64,000 bases of DNA from a virus. The position numbers were made by a program, and so were the translations under genes. The stretch is from IMG/VR virus record IMGVR_UViG_3300028008_000005, positions 50,690-114,689 of that record. The stretch is one strand, 5' to 3'. Under the pieces are notes generated by a model. It was not told the origin of the DNA. It did not search any database and was given only the letters and a program-made list of their open reading frames with translations. Position 1 is the first letter of the stretch, and the number at the start of each line of letters is the position of its first letter. Shown here piece by piece: positions 15,287 to 22,962 of this stretch.

Positions 15287-15468
15287 CGACTTTGTTGTTT
15301 TATTCTTTGGTTCTCATCTTCGATATACTGATGTAATAACATAATATAAATCTCTCTTTCCCAAGGTAGCATATCATCTAATTCTGTTAATGAGTACTTG
15401 TGGTGCTGCATTAATGCAAAATTAGTCTTATAATGGTTCTCCAATGAATCATGAGAAAGACTTACGAG
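15283..15468 (-). CDS. -1 frame extension of gp26 (tail assembly chaperone-like)
   Basis: In the -1 frame after the gp26 slippery site lie 61 open codons, LVSLSHDSLENHYKTNFALM onward, with KYSLTELDDMLPWEREIYIM and DENQRIKQQSR, ending in TGA that overlaps the tape-measure ATG (ATGA). The segment is clearly protein-like, helical and charged. An internal ATG at 15408 has no Shine-Dalgarno, so independent translation is less likely than frameshifting. With the shift, a fusion of about 294 residues would be made. The arrangement mirrors the G/GT chaperone of lambda-like phages. Confidence 0.65.
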   Translation of the reverse strand, partial: LVSLSHDSLENHYKTNFALMQHHKYSLTELDDMLPWEREIYIMLLHQYIEDENQRIKQQSR

Positions 15469-16166
15469 AAAAAATTCTGTAAGCCCTCGATCTCAATATC
15501 ATTCTTTACTTTACAGCTTTGACACTGAAAAGATACTTTATGCTTAAGCTTAGGCATATCGTCAAAAAACGACGTAACCTTTTTAAACTGATCAGAAGTT
15601 AATGAATCAATAAACTCCATTAGACTCTCATCCGTTTCATTTTCTGATGCATAAACGTTCTCAGCATCGTAGATAGATTCAATTGAAGAGATAACAGCTG
15701 ACATTGCTGAGTCTGTATCATTGCTCTTCTGAAGCTGTCTATATAACCCTTTAACAGTCGGATACTTAACCATTAGACCAACTGTATCTGTTAGCTCAAT
15801 CTTGGCAGATGGTTTAATATCTCCTTCAACCTCGACGTCGTTTAAATTTATTTCCACCTGACTTGTCTTAGAACAGTCTGAGCATTTAATACCGAGGGTA
15901 GATGTCTCTCCCACTGACTTAGACCGAAGCTTAAGGAAGATGTACTCTAGATCAAAGATAGTAAGGTTATCAACCTTTACTTTACCCTCTGTACAACCTG
16001 CGATTGTATCACGAAGAGCTGATATCATTTGAGATTGGTCTTTTGTCTCAAACGCCATCATTAAGATCTTTTCTTCTTTAACTAAGTACGGCCGATATTC
16101 TACTACCTCCTTTGTACTCGGTACTTCTAAACTATATTTAGCTGCGACCAGCTTGGGTAATGCCAT
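15462..16166 (-). CDS. 26: gp26-like baseplate hub / tail assembly protein
   Basis: 234 residues from the ATG at 16166 (MALPKLVAAKYS), which has TTGGAG 8 bases upstream; that TTG is also an in-frame alternative start at 16178. It matches the T4 baseplate hub family that includes gp26 and gp51: the YRPYLVKEEKILMMAFE motif is diagnostic. Two CxxC pairs (CSDCS in the middle, CQSCK near the C-terminus) may bind zinc. In T4, gp26 works in hub assembly. The last codons read AAT TTT TTC TCG TAA, a slippery heptamer right at the stop. The tape-measure gene follows. Confidence 0.8.
   Translation of the reverse strand: MALPKLVAAKYSLEVPSTKEVVEYRPYLVKEEKILMMAFETKDQSQMISALRDTIAGCTEGKVKVDNLTIFDLEYIFLKLRSKSVGETSTLGIKCSDCSKTSQVEINLNDVEVEGDIKPSAKIELTDTVGLMVKYPTVKGLYRQLQKSNDTDSAMSAVISSIESIYDAENVYASENETDESLMEFIDSLTSDQFKKVTSFFDDMPKLKHKVSFQCQSCKVKNDIEIEGLQNFFS
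15468..15474 (-). promoter_or_regulatory. T_TTT_TTC slippery heptamer (programmed -1 frameshift site)
   Basis: On the coding (minus) strand the in-frame sequence is AA T TTT TTC TCG TAA, with the heptamer two codons before the gp26 stop. A one-base slip back enters the 61-codon extension. The form X_XXY_YYZ is correct with respect to frame. Confidence 0.65.
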
Positions 16167-16205
16167 AATATTCTCCAATAATTATATAACTTACACGTCT
16201 AACGA

Positions 16206-17123
16206 TTAACCAGATAAACCTTTAACGGCTGAAGATGTTCGAGAGATAACAGCTTGTGATGCAGTACTTGCTGCTTCATTAACCGTTCCTCCTAGACCAG
16301 CACCGAATATATTTGTAACCTTTCCAGATATTTGTGAGATAACAGATCCAAGTGATCCTTCATATGGTATTGTTATAGATGCGGAATTACCAAGTATCTT
16401 ATCTCGAATTTGTGATGTAATAGAGTTAAGAGCAGTTGTCATCTCTCCAGCTAATTCTGATTTTAAACCTGCTAGAAGTGTTTCAGCCTGATCTCCCAAA
16501 TCCCCAAAAGGGAAGAAGGGGAGTGAAGGCATAAGTGGGTTAGGGAATGACAATGAGTTCTTAAACTCTGCTAATGATGATGCCAAAGTGAAGTATGTAG
16601 TGTTACTTTTAAAGTTATCATAGGTCATTGTAACAGTAAATTTCATGACCTGGCTTTCAGCGGTATTAGATAGCTCCATAGCACTAAATGAAATAGGGAA
16701 TGCTTTTTCTAGATTTACCCTATGTACCATTTTGCCATCAAGAGATAGCATTGTTATAGTCATATCAGAGGCATACTGCGATTTATAGTATATCTTACCG
16801 TCTTCGTCGTTTATAACGTGCTTCATCCACTTCTCAAATAGATTCTTAATATAGAAATCATTTGTAACTAAGAAGGTAAGAGTTACATCGTCGTTTATAA
16901 ACGTATAAGGTGTTTTAGTAGAATGCTTAGTGGTTACATGTTCGTTAGTAGATATAGAGCGACCAGGTAATGATGCAGACTCGCATATAGCGTTAACAAG
17001 AAACATATCTGGATTAATAGAAGCTGGACCATTAAACGTAATAGCAAAAAGATTAGGACGGGCTAATCCGCCACGCTCTGATATTCTTGAAGATAAATCC
17101 TGGACTGGAGAATCAAAAATCAT
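16206..17123 (-). CDS. 54: gp54-like baseplate tail-tube initiator
   Basis: 305 residues (T4 gp54: 320). The N-terminal half has a tail-tube-like beta fold pattern: GLARPNLFAITFNGPASINP, CESASLPGRSIST, then TFLVTNDFYIKNLFEKWM and FPISFSAMELSN, followed by an amphipathic helical C-terminus. gp54 sits on the baseplate and nucleates the gp19 tube; gp48 (18297-19085) is its paralogous partner and shares the tube-like pattern. The gene follows the 17126-17713 gene by two bases on the minus strand. Confidence 0.65.
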   Translation of the reverse strand: MIFDSPVQDLSSRISERGGLARPNLFAITFNGPASINPDMFLVNAICESASLPGRSISTNEHVTTKHSTKTPYTFINDDVTLTFLVTNDFYIKNLFEKWMKHVINDEDGKIYYKSQYASDMTITMLSLDGKMVHRVNLEKAFPISFSAMELSNTAESQVMKFTVTMTYDNFKSNTTYFTLASSLAEFKNSLSFPNPLMPSLPFFPFGDLGDQAETLLAGLKSELAGEMTTALNSITSQIRDKILGNSASITIPYEGSLGSVISQISGKVTNIFGAGLGGTVNEAASTASQAVISRTSSAVKGLSG

Positions 17124-17125
17124 TG

Positions 17126-17713
17126 TTATACCTTTTGTCTTGAGTCTTTCCAGACTGTTCTCTTGCCTGATTTACGGAATTGCTCTGTTGGTAAGAACAC
17201 TGCTATTTCCCATTCTGTTGCCTGTACCATAGCAGCTTGTCCTTCTACATGCTTATATAGATATCTTTTAAAACAAGGAGCAAACCATTTTAATTTAGAT
17301 ACACTTTTTAATAGATTGTAGTTTAGTTTAAAACGTGTTGACTCGTCGTATCTCTTATTGTTTGTTATATCCATAAGACCATCGAGCATCTTAGCGCGAA
17401 GCGGCGGTGGGAGATAATGTAGGTTTAAGCCATAGAATCCACCAGGTGCTGCTTCTACCATAACAACTAAAGGAAATGCGTCATAGTACGGTAAGGTCTC
17501 TCGATTCTTAGGATCATAGAAATACATGTACATTGATCCAGAGCGTAAACGTTTTCGTTCTATTACATTCGGATCTTTTAAAAGACCACGACGGCTTACA
17601 CCTTGCATTGTTTTAAGCTTATCCTGGAACCAAGCACGAGAACTATCTGTACGTGGAGTTATTCCAGCTTTAAAAGCTTGCGCTTGATACTTGTCGAATA
17701 GAGAATCTGCCAT
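17126..17713 (-). CDS. Conserved virion protein, gp2-neighbourhood (DNA-end/head completion?)
   Basis: 195 residues, basic at both ends. Conserved-looking core: MYMYFYDPKNRETLPYYDAF, PLVVMVEAAPGGFYGLNLHY, LPPPLRAKMLDGL. It lies next to gp4, where T4 has gene 2 (DNA end protector), so a gp2-like role is possible but I cannot confirm homology. No Shine-Dalgarno is visible before the ATG, and a late box CATAAATA ends six bases upstream of it, so the mRNA may be leaderless. Confidence 0.5.
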   Translation of the reverse strand: MADSLFDKYQAQAFKAGITPRTDSSRAWFQDKLKTMQGVSRRGLLKDPNVIERKRLRSGSMYMYFYDPKNRETLPYYDAFPLVVMVEAAPGGFYGLNLHYLPPPLRAKMLDGLMDITNNKRYDESTRFKLNYNLLKSVSKLKWFAPCFKRYLYKHVEGQAAMVQATEWEIAVFLPTEQFRKSGKRTVWKDSRQKV

Positions 17714-17718
17714 AGTAC

Positions 17719-17726
17719 TATTTATG
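17719..17726 (-). promoter_or_regulatory. Late-type promoter box CATAAATA, leaderless spacing
   Basis: Minus-strand CATAAATA. If the box occupies -13 to -6 as in T4, +1 is 17713, exactly the A of the ATG. Confidence 0.55.
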
Positions 17727-17734
17727 CTATTTTG

Positions 17735-17763
17735 TTTACATTCCTATGAATATATGATATAAT
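17735..17763 (+). promoter_or_regulatory. Sigma70-like promoter pointing into the antisense strand of gp4
   Basis: TTTACA (17735-17740), 17-base spacer, TATAAT (17758-17763), in the 81-base gap between two minus-strand genes but oriented plus. A small hairpin (AGAGA-GTCT-TCTCT, 17765-17778) and a GAGGAGG follow. It would transcribe antisense to gp4 and on towards gp48. Confidence 0.6.
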
Positions 17764-17794
17764 AAGAGAGTCTTCTCTGAGGAGGGATGATATA

Positions 17795-18247
17795 CTACCC
17801 AGTCAAGAGTCTTATTCCTAATGATTTTAAGGTGTCTTCTGTCCATATCTCAAAATGATATCCACGGTTAGATGCGTACTTCTCAGCAGCTTTCCATTTT
17901 GATTCATTCTTAATAAAGGTCATGACCTCTGAGATATATCTTTTAGTTTGTCTGGCAGGCTTCTTAGGAGGTGCGCATTGTGATTTAGGTTTAATCTCTA
18001 CAAGGACTATTCTTCCATCAGAGAATTTTACTTTTAAATCAATAAAGTACCTATGAGGCTTATTGTCAGTCCTACAGATATAAGGAACAATTACTTCCTC
18101 AGAAGACCATCCGACAACTGCATCTTGGTCTTCACACCAGCGAAAAGCCTGGCGCTCCCATAAAGACCTATATGTTACTTTGGATGGATCACCCAGATAC
18201 TTCTCGGGTTTCTTTAATTTATATTTGCCTTTATAAGTCTTTGCCAT
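17795..18247 (-). CDS. 4: gp4-like head completion protein
   Basis: 150 residues, the same size as T4 gp4 (gp50). The core is an endonuclease-like fold: VTYRSLWERQAFRWCEDQD, then FIDLKVKFSDGRIVLVEIKP with Asp, Glu and Lys in the PD-(D/E)xK arrangement (D in FIDLK, E-x-K in VEIKPK). T4 gp4 finishes the packaged head before tail joining. It faces gp48 head to head; the 49-base gap holds a late box on the plus strand. A plus-strand promoter lies just past its 3' end. Confidence 0.85.
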   Translation of the reverse strand: MAKTYKGKYKLKKPEKYLGDPSKVTYRSLWERQAFRWCEDQDAVVGWSSEEVIVPYICRTDNKPHRYFIDLKVKFSDGRIVLVEIKPKSQCAPPKKPARQTKRYISEVMTFIKNESKWKAAEKYASNRGYHFEIWTEDTLKSLGIRLLTG

Positions 18248-18252
18248 AACAC

Positions 18253-18260
18253 CATAAATA
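18253..18260 (+). promoter_or_regulatory. Late-type promoter box CATAAATA before gp48
   Basis: Predicted +1 near 18266 and a 31-base leader with TAAGGT ahead of the ATG at 18297. It is the main promoter candidate for the plus-strand baseplate operon. Confidence 0.65.
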
Positions 18261-18296
18261 GATAGAGTACTTCTAATTTATTTATAAGGTCACGAT

Positions 18297-19085
18297 ATGC
18301 CTCGCGAATACATATATCCATCTCATCTGGCCGGAGCCAACGTCCCTTTTATGAGAATAACCGCTAACCGCTATAAGTACGGTGGTGGAGGACAGCCTCG
18401 AGGCCACGTGACTCTATATCAACCGCCAGGTGTTTCTTTTTCAGACGGTGCTGGTTTTGGGTCTATGGATATGGGACCAATTGGCAATCAGCTTATGGAA
18501 GGTGTTCAATCAGGTAGGTCTGGTGTAGAGATAGCAAAGCAAGCAAACCAACAGATCAATGGTGAAGGATCTAATTCTGATCTTCGATCCATGATGAGTT
18601 TAAAAATAGCAAAAGATTCTGGTCTAGGAAATTTAGTACCTGGAGCTGAGAACCTTTCTGATATGTATGGTATGTCTAAAGGTGTAGCTACTAACCCTAA
18701 TACTGTTGTAGCATTTCAGAATATGACACTACGTTCGTTTAGCTTTAACTTCTCCCTTGTTGCAGAAGATCCATCTGAGTCAGATGAGATTCGTAAGATC
18801 CAGGAATTCTTTCGCTCTGAAATGTATCCAGAGGCCGGAGTAGGTTCTTACATTCTAACCTATCCCTCTACCTTCTCAATTAAGTTCTATACACAGAATG
18901 GTCAGGAGAATCCATACTATCCTAGAATATTTGAGTGCAACCTAACTAATCTTCAGACTAATTTTAATGAAAGTGCCCATATGCATTTTGATGGAGGTGC
19001 ACCTATATCGGTAGGCGTATCTCTTACTTTCCAAGAGACTCGTGTTCTTACTAAAAATGATATTGGTGCTGATGTGCCGGAGTAA
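18297..19085 (+). CDS. 48: gp48-like baseplate tail-tube cap
   Basis: 262 residues (T4: 364). Tail-tube-like pattern in the C-terminal half: VAFQNMTLRSFSFNFSLVAE, then IQEFFRSEMYP and IFECNLTNLQTNFNES. The N-terminal LYQPPGVSFSD segment is typical of marine T4-like gp48. It caps the baseplate hub together with gp54 before tube assembly. First gene of a long plus-strand run of baseplate genes; 5 bases separate it from gp53. Confidence 0.85.
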   Translation: MPREYIYPSHLAGANVPFMRITANRYKYGGGGQPRGHVTLYQPPGVSFSDGAGFGSMDMGPIGNQLMEGVQSGRSGVEIAKQANQQINGEGSNSDLRSMMSLKIAKDSGLGNLVPGAENLSDMYGMSKGVATNPNTVVAFQNMTLRSFSFNFSLVAEDPSESDEIRKIQEFFRSEMYPEAGVGSYILTYPSTFSIKFYTQNGQENPYYPRIFECNLTNLQTNFNESAHMHFDGGAPISVGVSLTFQETRVLTKNDIGADVPE

Positions 19086-19090
19086 GCTTA

Positions 19091-19864
19091 ATGCTAAATT
19101 TCTTTAAATCGTTCCCATTAGTTCAGTATCAGTTTGATGAAGAATCAGACGAAAAGAACGTTATTATTGATATAAGTCGTAATGTTCGTGCATATCTAAG
19201 CGAGATGGATAACGCAAATGCCTATCGCTACTTCGAGGTAAATGACGGGGCAAGACCCGATCAGGTATCAATGAAGCTATATGGTACTCCAGCATACTAT
19301 TGGACATTCTTTGTAGTCAATGAGGATCTAAGCAATGGATTACATGAATGGCCTAAGTCTTCCCAGGAATTAGCTAACTTTGTCGATGAGACCTACTTCC
19401 GTACTGCTCTTACCTTGGAATCTAAGCTTGGGGTATCAAGTAATTCACATCATCTATATAATTATCCTACTCTCGTAATAGGAGAGACTGTTAAGGGTCT
19501 TACATCAGATGCAACTGGTAAGATAGCAAAAATAAATTATTCTACAAACAGCCTTATACTTTCCAATGTTACTGGTACGTTTATAAACGAAGACTTTATT
19601 ACTCTAACTTCTGAATTAGCATTTGCAAAGGGCGCACAATTTAACCATTTTATTACAAAGGAAAAGGATGCGCCACATCATTATGTAGACTCACAGGGAA
19701 GAGAAATAGATCGTTTAAACTTTAACGTCTCTGATAACCAGTTACCTGTGACTAACTTTGAGCACGAGGTAGAGGTAAACGAAGCTAAGCTATCAATTAG
19801 GGTTATTAATCCTGCTGCTATAGATACTTTTGCCACTCGTTATCGCAAACTCATTAATTCTTAA
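19091..19864 (+). CDS. 53: gp53-like baseplate wedge protein
   Basis: 257 residues (T4: 196). The N-terminal half carries the gp53 signature: YRYFEVNDGARPDQVSMKLY followed by GTPAYYWTFFVVNEDLSNGL and EWPKSSQEL. A central insertion (about 120-185, VIGETVKGLTSDATGKIAKI) absent from T4 explains the length. gp53 joins wedges around the hub. Placed between gp48 and the hub gene. Confidence 0.88.
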   Translation: MLNFFKSFPLVQYQFDEESDEKNVIIDISRNVRAYLSEMDNANAYRYFEVNDGARPDQVSMKLYGTPAYYWTFFVVNEDLSNGLHEWPKSSQELANFVDETYFRTALTLESKLGVSSNSHHLYNYPTLVIGETVKGLTSDATGKIAKINYSTNSLILSNVTGTFINEDFITLTSELAFAKGAQFNHFITKEKDAPHHYVDSQGREIDRLNFNVSDNQLPVTNFEHEVEVNEAKLSIRVINPAAIDTFATRYRKLINS

Positions 19865-19873
19865 GAGTAGAAT

Positions 19874-21178
19874 ATGCCCCTCCAAAAAGGTTTACATCCT
19901 ACAGATCTTTCTGCTATATCGCCTGATTCTTTTAGGCTAACAGTAACGATCGAGGGAGCAAACGGTAAAGAAAGAGACATATCACAGCTTGTTACATCAA
20001 TGAGAGTATATGAATCAATCTTTCAACAAACTCTTATGGCAGAATTTGATATATCAGACGGTATATCACTCTTTGAAGATTTAAACATATCAGGTAATGA
20101 AAAGATAGTATCTGTTGTGCGTAAGCAGAATGATAAGAGTTCTCCCCCAATCGACATACAAAATGATTGGCATGTTCTTGATATACCTATATACGGTAAG
20201 CCTAAACCAGATCTTGCTACATATCGTATAAGATGCATTACTCCCTTTGGACTAGTATCTAAGTTTCGCCGTATCTCTTCTCCTTTATCTGGTACCTCTA
20301 TTGAGATAATAGAAGAACTATACAGACAAGTAGGGGTAACAATAGATAAGCAAGAGACACAGAGTCTAGGCACAATGAAGTTTATTCCGCCTAAGCTAAC
20401 ATATTCCGATGCTATATCAAATGTACTGCAGAAGAGTATGACTCCTAATGGTTCGCCACTCTTTACATATCAGACCTTTCATGACTCTGCATTTGTTTTA
20501 AACTCTTATAATAAAATGATTACGTCTGACATAGTTGATAACTATTCCCAAGGTTATTTTTATACACAAGAGTCACAGACAGAAGGTTCATTTGAGGAAA
20601 AGAGACTACGTATACTCGAATCAGCATCAAACATAGGCTTTTCTCCATATAAGTCTATGAAGAATGGATCATATGTTACGCGTACGCATAAGCTCGATAT
20701 ATCAAATAAGACATATGAGCGAATAGATTTTAATGCCTATGAAGACAAGGTCCCACTTATAGATGGGGAGGAATCAGATCCAGTCTGGAATAGATCGTTT
20801 ACAGTATCTGGTGTAGGTCCTACGACACTCAAAGAGACAAGTAATATCTTTATAAACCAGAACTCACTTGCCATGGCAGAGACTGGCGATATAAACTATC
20901 ATCAATTCGGTGCATATAAAGAAGCAACAAAGAGATCAGTCTATTCTAATTTAGAACAGCTAGAGCATTCAATTAAACTATATGGTGATTCGCGATTAAA
21001 ACCCGGATCTATAATCAATTTAAACTTTCCTAAGACAGGACAGGTAGAAGGAGCAGGAAGACAGAACGATGAGTTTATGTCTGGACGCTATCTAATAGTG
21101 TCAAGCACACATACCTTTAATAGTCTTGGTTACTTTACACAAGTGAAGGTACGTCGCGATTCGGTGCACAAACGATGA
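19874..21178 (+). CDS. 27: gp27-like baseplate hub protein
   Basis: 434 residues (T4 gp27: 391). Early strands DSFRLTVTIEGANGKERDIS and MRVYESIFQQTLMAEFDISD, and a middle YRIRCITPFGLVSKFRRISS, fit the hub fold built of tube-like domains. A C-terminal RYLIVSSTHTFNSLGYFTQV matches hub proteins generally. It forms the trimeric torus that carries the gp5 spike, encoded next with an ATGA overlap (21175-21178). Homology is inferred from pattern and position. Confidence 0.75.
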   Translation: MPLQKGLHPTDLSAISPDSFRLTVTIEGANGKERDISQLVTSMRVYESIFQQTLMAEFDISDGISLFEDLNISGNEKIVSVVRKQNDKSSPPIDIQNDWHVLDIPIYGKPKPDLATYRIRCITPFGLVSKFRRISSPLSGTSIEIIEELYRQVGVTIDKQETQSLGTMKFIPPKLTYSDAISNVLQKSMTPNGSPLFTYQTFHDSAFVLNSYNKMITSDIVDNYSQGYFYTQESQTEGSFEEKRLRILESASNIGFSPYKSMKNGSYVTRTHKLDISNKTYERIDFNAYEDKVPLIDGEESDPVWNRSFTVSGVGPTTLKETSNIFINQNSLAMAETGDINYHQFGAYKEATKRSVYSNLEQLEHSIKLYGDSRLKPGSIINLNFPKTGQVEGAGRQNDEFMSGRYLIVSSTHTFNSLGYFTQVKVRRDSVHKR

Positions 21179-22500
21179 ATAAATTTATGGATACAAAGTT
21201 TGTTTGGTTTCATGGTGTTGTGGAAGACCGAGCAGATCCTCTCTATTTAAACAGAGTACGTATACGTGCCTTTGGTTATCATACTCCAAATAAGGAGTTA
21301 CTGCCCACTGAAGACCTTCCATGGGCAACTATAATGATGCCTACAACTGATTCAGGCACATCTGGTGTCGGTCGCAGTCCCCATGGATTAGTTGAGGGAT
21401 CGTGGATAGTTGGATTCTTCCGTGATGGCACAGACGCGCAAGACCCTATCGTTTTAGGTTCTATTGCAGCACTGAATACTACTGAAGCTGATACAACTAT
21501 AGGCTTCTTTGATCCTGCTGGTCTTTACCCTAAGAAGACAGATGATGTAGAGACAAACTATTTAAACGAGTCTGATGTTAATAAAGCTGCTCGTGGATTA
21601 GCTACACAGGCCAATTTAAATCAGGAGTCTATCCGAGTAGGTAAGGTAGCTAACTCAGATGCGAATACCGATCTAGGATATGTTGAATCTAAATCAAAGG
21701 CAGAACCGTTTGCATTAGAGGCAGAAGAGGACACCGATCCTGTTAACATATTTCAGTTTGACGAGCCGCCTTCACCATCTAAACCCCAATATCCGTTTAA
21801 TAAGGTTACAGAGTCTGAGTCAGGACACGTATTCGAAGTAGATGATACTGCAGACTATCAGCGTATTAAGGAGCATCACCGATCTGGTACATTCTATGAG
21901 ATACATCCAGACGGATCACGTGTACTGAAGGTTGTTAAAGACAACTATGAAGTAACATTGGGTGATGAGTATGTAAATGTAAAAGGTACATCCCGTGTTA
22001 CAGTCGAGGGTGACTGCAATCTCTTTGTTGTAGGTAACTGTAACACTGAGATACAAGGTAATAAGGAAGAGCACATATACGGTGACTCTACCCAGGTTAT
22101 ACATGGCTCAGAGTTTAAAACGGTTAAGAAGAACGTTATTGAGAAGATTGAAGGCTTTATGACTCTGGACATAACAGAATACTTAGCTCAGGGTATAGGC
22201 ACTTACATGACTCTTACTACTGGGGATTACTTTACACAGACAATAGCAAAAGATATGACTCTTGAAGTATCAGGAGCATTAACAGAGACTATATCTGGTG
22301 CACAATCAACAACTGCATCTGGCAATACATCGATTAACAATAATGTTGCTATCTCTGGTCTACAAACTGTGGGTTCTACAATCAATGCTGGTGGTATTAT
22401 TACATCTACATCGGATGTTAAGACCGGTTCGATATCTCTTAAGGATCATAAGCATACTTCTAACCAACAGGGCACACCAACCTCTAAACCGATTGGCTAA
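21175..22500 (+). CDS. 5: gp5-like central spike, no lysozyme domain
   Basis: 441 residues. N-terminal OB-fold: RVRIRAFGYHTPNKELLPTE, LPWATIMMPTTDSG, GSWIVGFFRDGTDAQDPIVL. A linker (about 105-215) follows directly, so the lysozyme domain that T4 gp5 has between OB-fold and needle is missing. The C-terminus (about 235-441) is a triple-stranded beta-helix type repeat (VEGDCNLFVVGNCNTEIQG) ending in KDHKHTSNQQG, possibly a metal-binding tip. The spike pierces the outer membrane at infection. Coupled to the hub gene by ATGA. Confidence 0.88.
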   Translation: MNKFMDTKFVWFHGVVEDRADPLYLNRVRIRAFGYHTPNKELLPTEDLPWATIMMPTTDSGTSGVGRSPHGLVEGSWIVGFFRDGTDAQDPIVLGSIAALNTTEADTTIGFFDPAGLYPKKTDDVETNYLNESDVNKAARGLATQANLNQESIRVGKVANSDANTDLGYVESKSKAEPFALEAEEDTDPVNIFQFDEPPSPSKPQYPFNKVTESESGHVFEVDDTADYQRIKEHHRSGTFYEIHPDGSRVLKVVKDNYEVTLGDEYVNVKGTSRVTVEGDCNLFVVGNCNTEIQGNKEEHIYGDSTQVIHGSEFKTVKKNVIEKIEGFMTLDITEYLAQGIGTYMTLTTGDYFTQTIAKDMTLEVSGALTETISGAQSTTASGNTSINNNVAISGLQTVGSTINAGGIITSTSDVKTGSISLKDHKHTSNQQGTPTSKPIG

Positions 22501-22504
22501 AGGA

Positions 22505-22512
22505 CATAAATA
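22505..22512 (+). promoter_or_regulatory. Late-type promoter box CATAAATA, near-leaderless spacing for gp25
   Basis: With the box at -13 to -6, +1 is 22518, one base before the gp25 ATG. No Shine-Dalgarno lies at normal distance. Confidence 0.55.
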
Positions 22513-22518
22513 GATACT

Positions 22519-22962
22519 ATGAGTAATCAAATCCTATCAGATAAAAGTTTAGAACTTACACGAGCTTCAGTTGTTGCTCGTTCACGTGACTTCTCTGATC
22601 TTGATCTCCGATTTAAACCCCATCCGAACCTGGGTGATCTGGTACCATTGCGAGACATAGCTGCTATTAAGAACTCTGTAAGAAATCTTATTCTTACAGG
22701 ATATGGCGAAAGACCTTTTCAGCCATCCATTGGTTGTGCTATTACAGATCAGCTATTTGAAAACTTTACCCCAATTACAGTTGCAGCTATGCAGGAATCA
22801 ATAAGTCGTACTATTAGCTTTCATGAACCTCGAGTATCACTTGCAGGTATATCAATAAGTGATAAGTCTGACGAAAATGCTGTGTTTGTTTCTGTAAAAG
22901 TTTCTATAATAAACGTACCTGATCTAGTGGATATAGATATTTACTTAGAGAGAATTCGATAA
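22519..22962 (+). CDS. 25: gp25-like baseplate wedge protein
   Basis: 147 residues (T4: 132). Conserved gp25 pattern: IKNSVRNLILTGYGERPFQP then SIGCAITDQLFENF, with the Glu-x-Pro-F core typical of this family (also in type VI secretion TssE). It sits in the wedge core next to gp6 and starts sheath assembly. The ATG follows a late box with no room for a leader. The next gene overlaps by one base (TAATG). Confidence 0.93.
   Translation: MSNQILSDKSLELTRASVVARSRDFSDLDLRFKPHPNLGDLVPLRDIAAIKNSVRNLILTGYGERPFQPSIGCAITDQLFENFTPITVAAMQESISRTISFHEPRVSLAGISISDKSDENAVFVSVKVSIINVPDLVDIDIYLERIR

Noticed and set aside
15283-15408. The gp26 extension as an independent gene starting at 15408
   Set aside because: No Shine-Dalgarno before that ATG, and the open frame continues upstream exactly to the slippery site; frameshifting explains it better. 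Not fully excluded.
17787-17858. 23-codon plus-strand ORF after the antisense promoter
   Set aside because: The Shine-Dalgarno (AGGAGG) is only about one base from the ATG, too close to work, and the peptide is antisense to gp4 without features.
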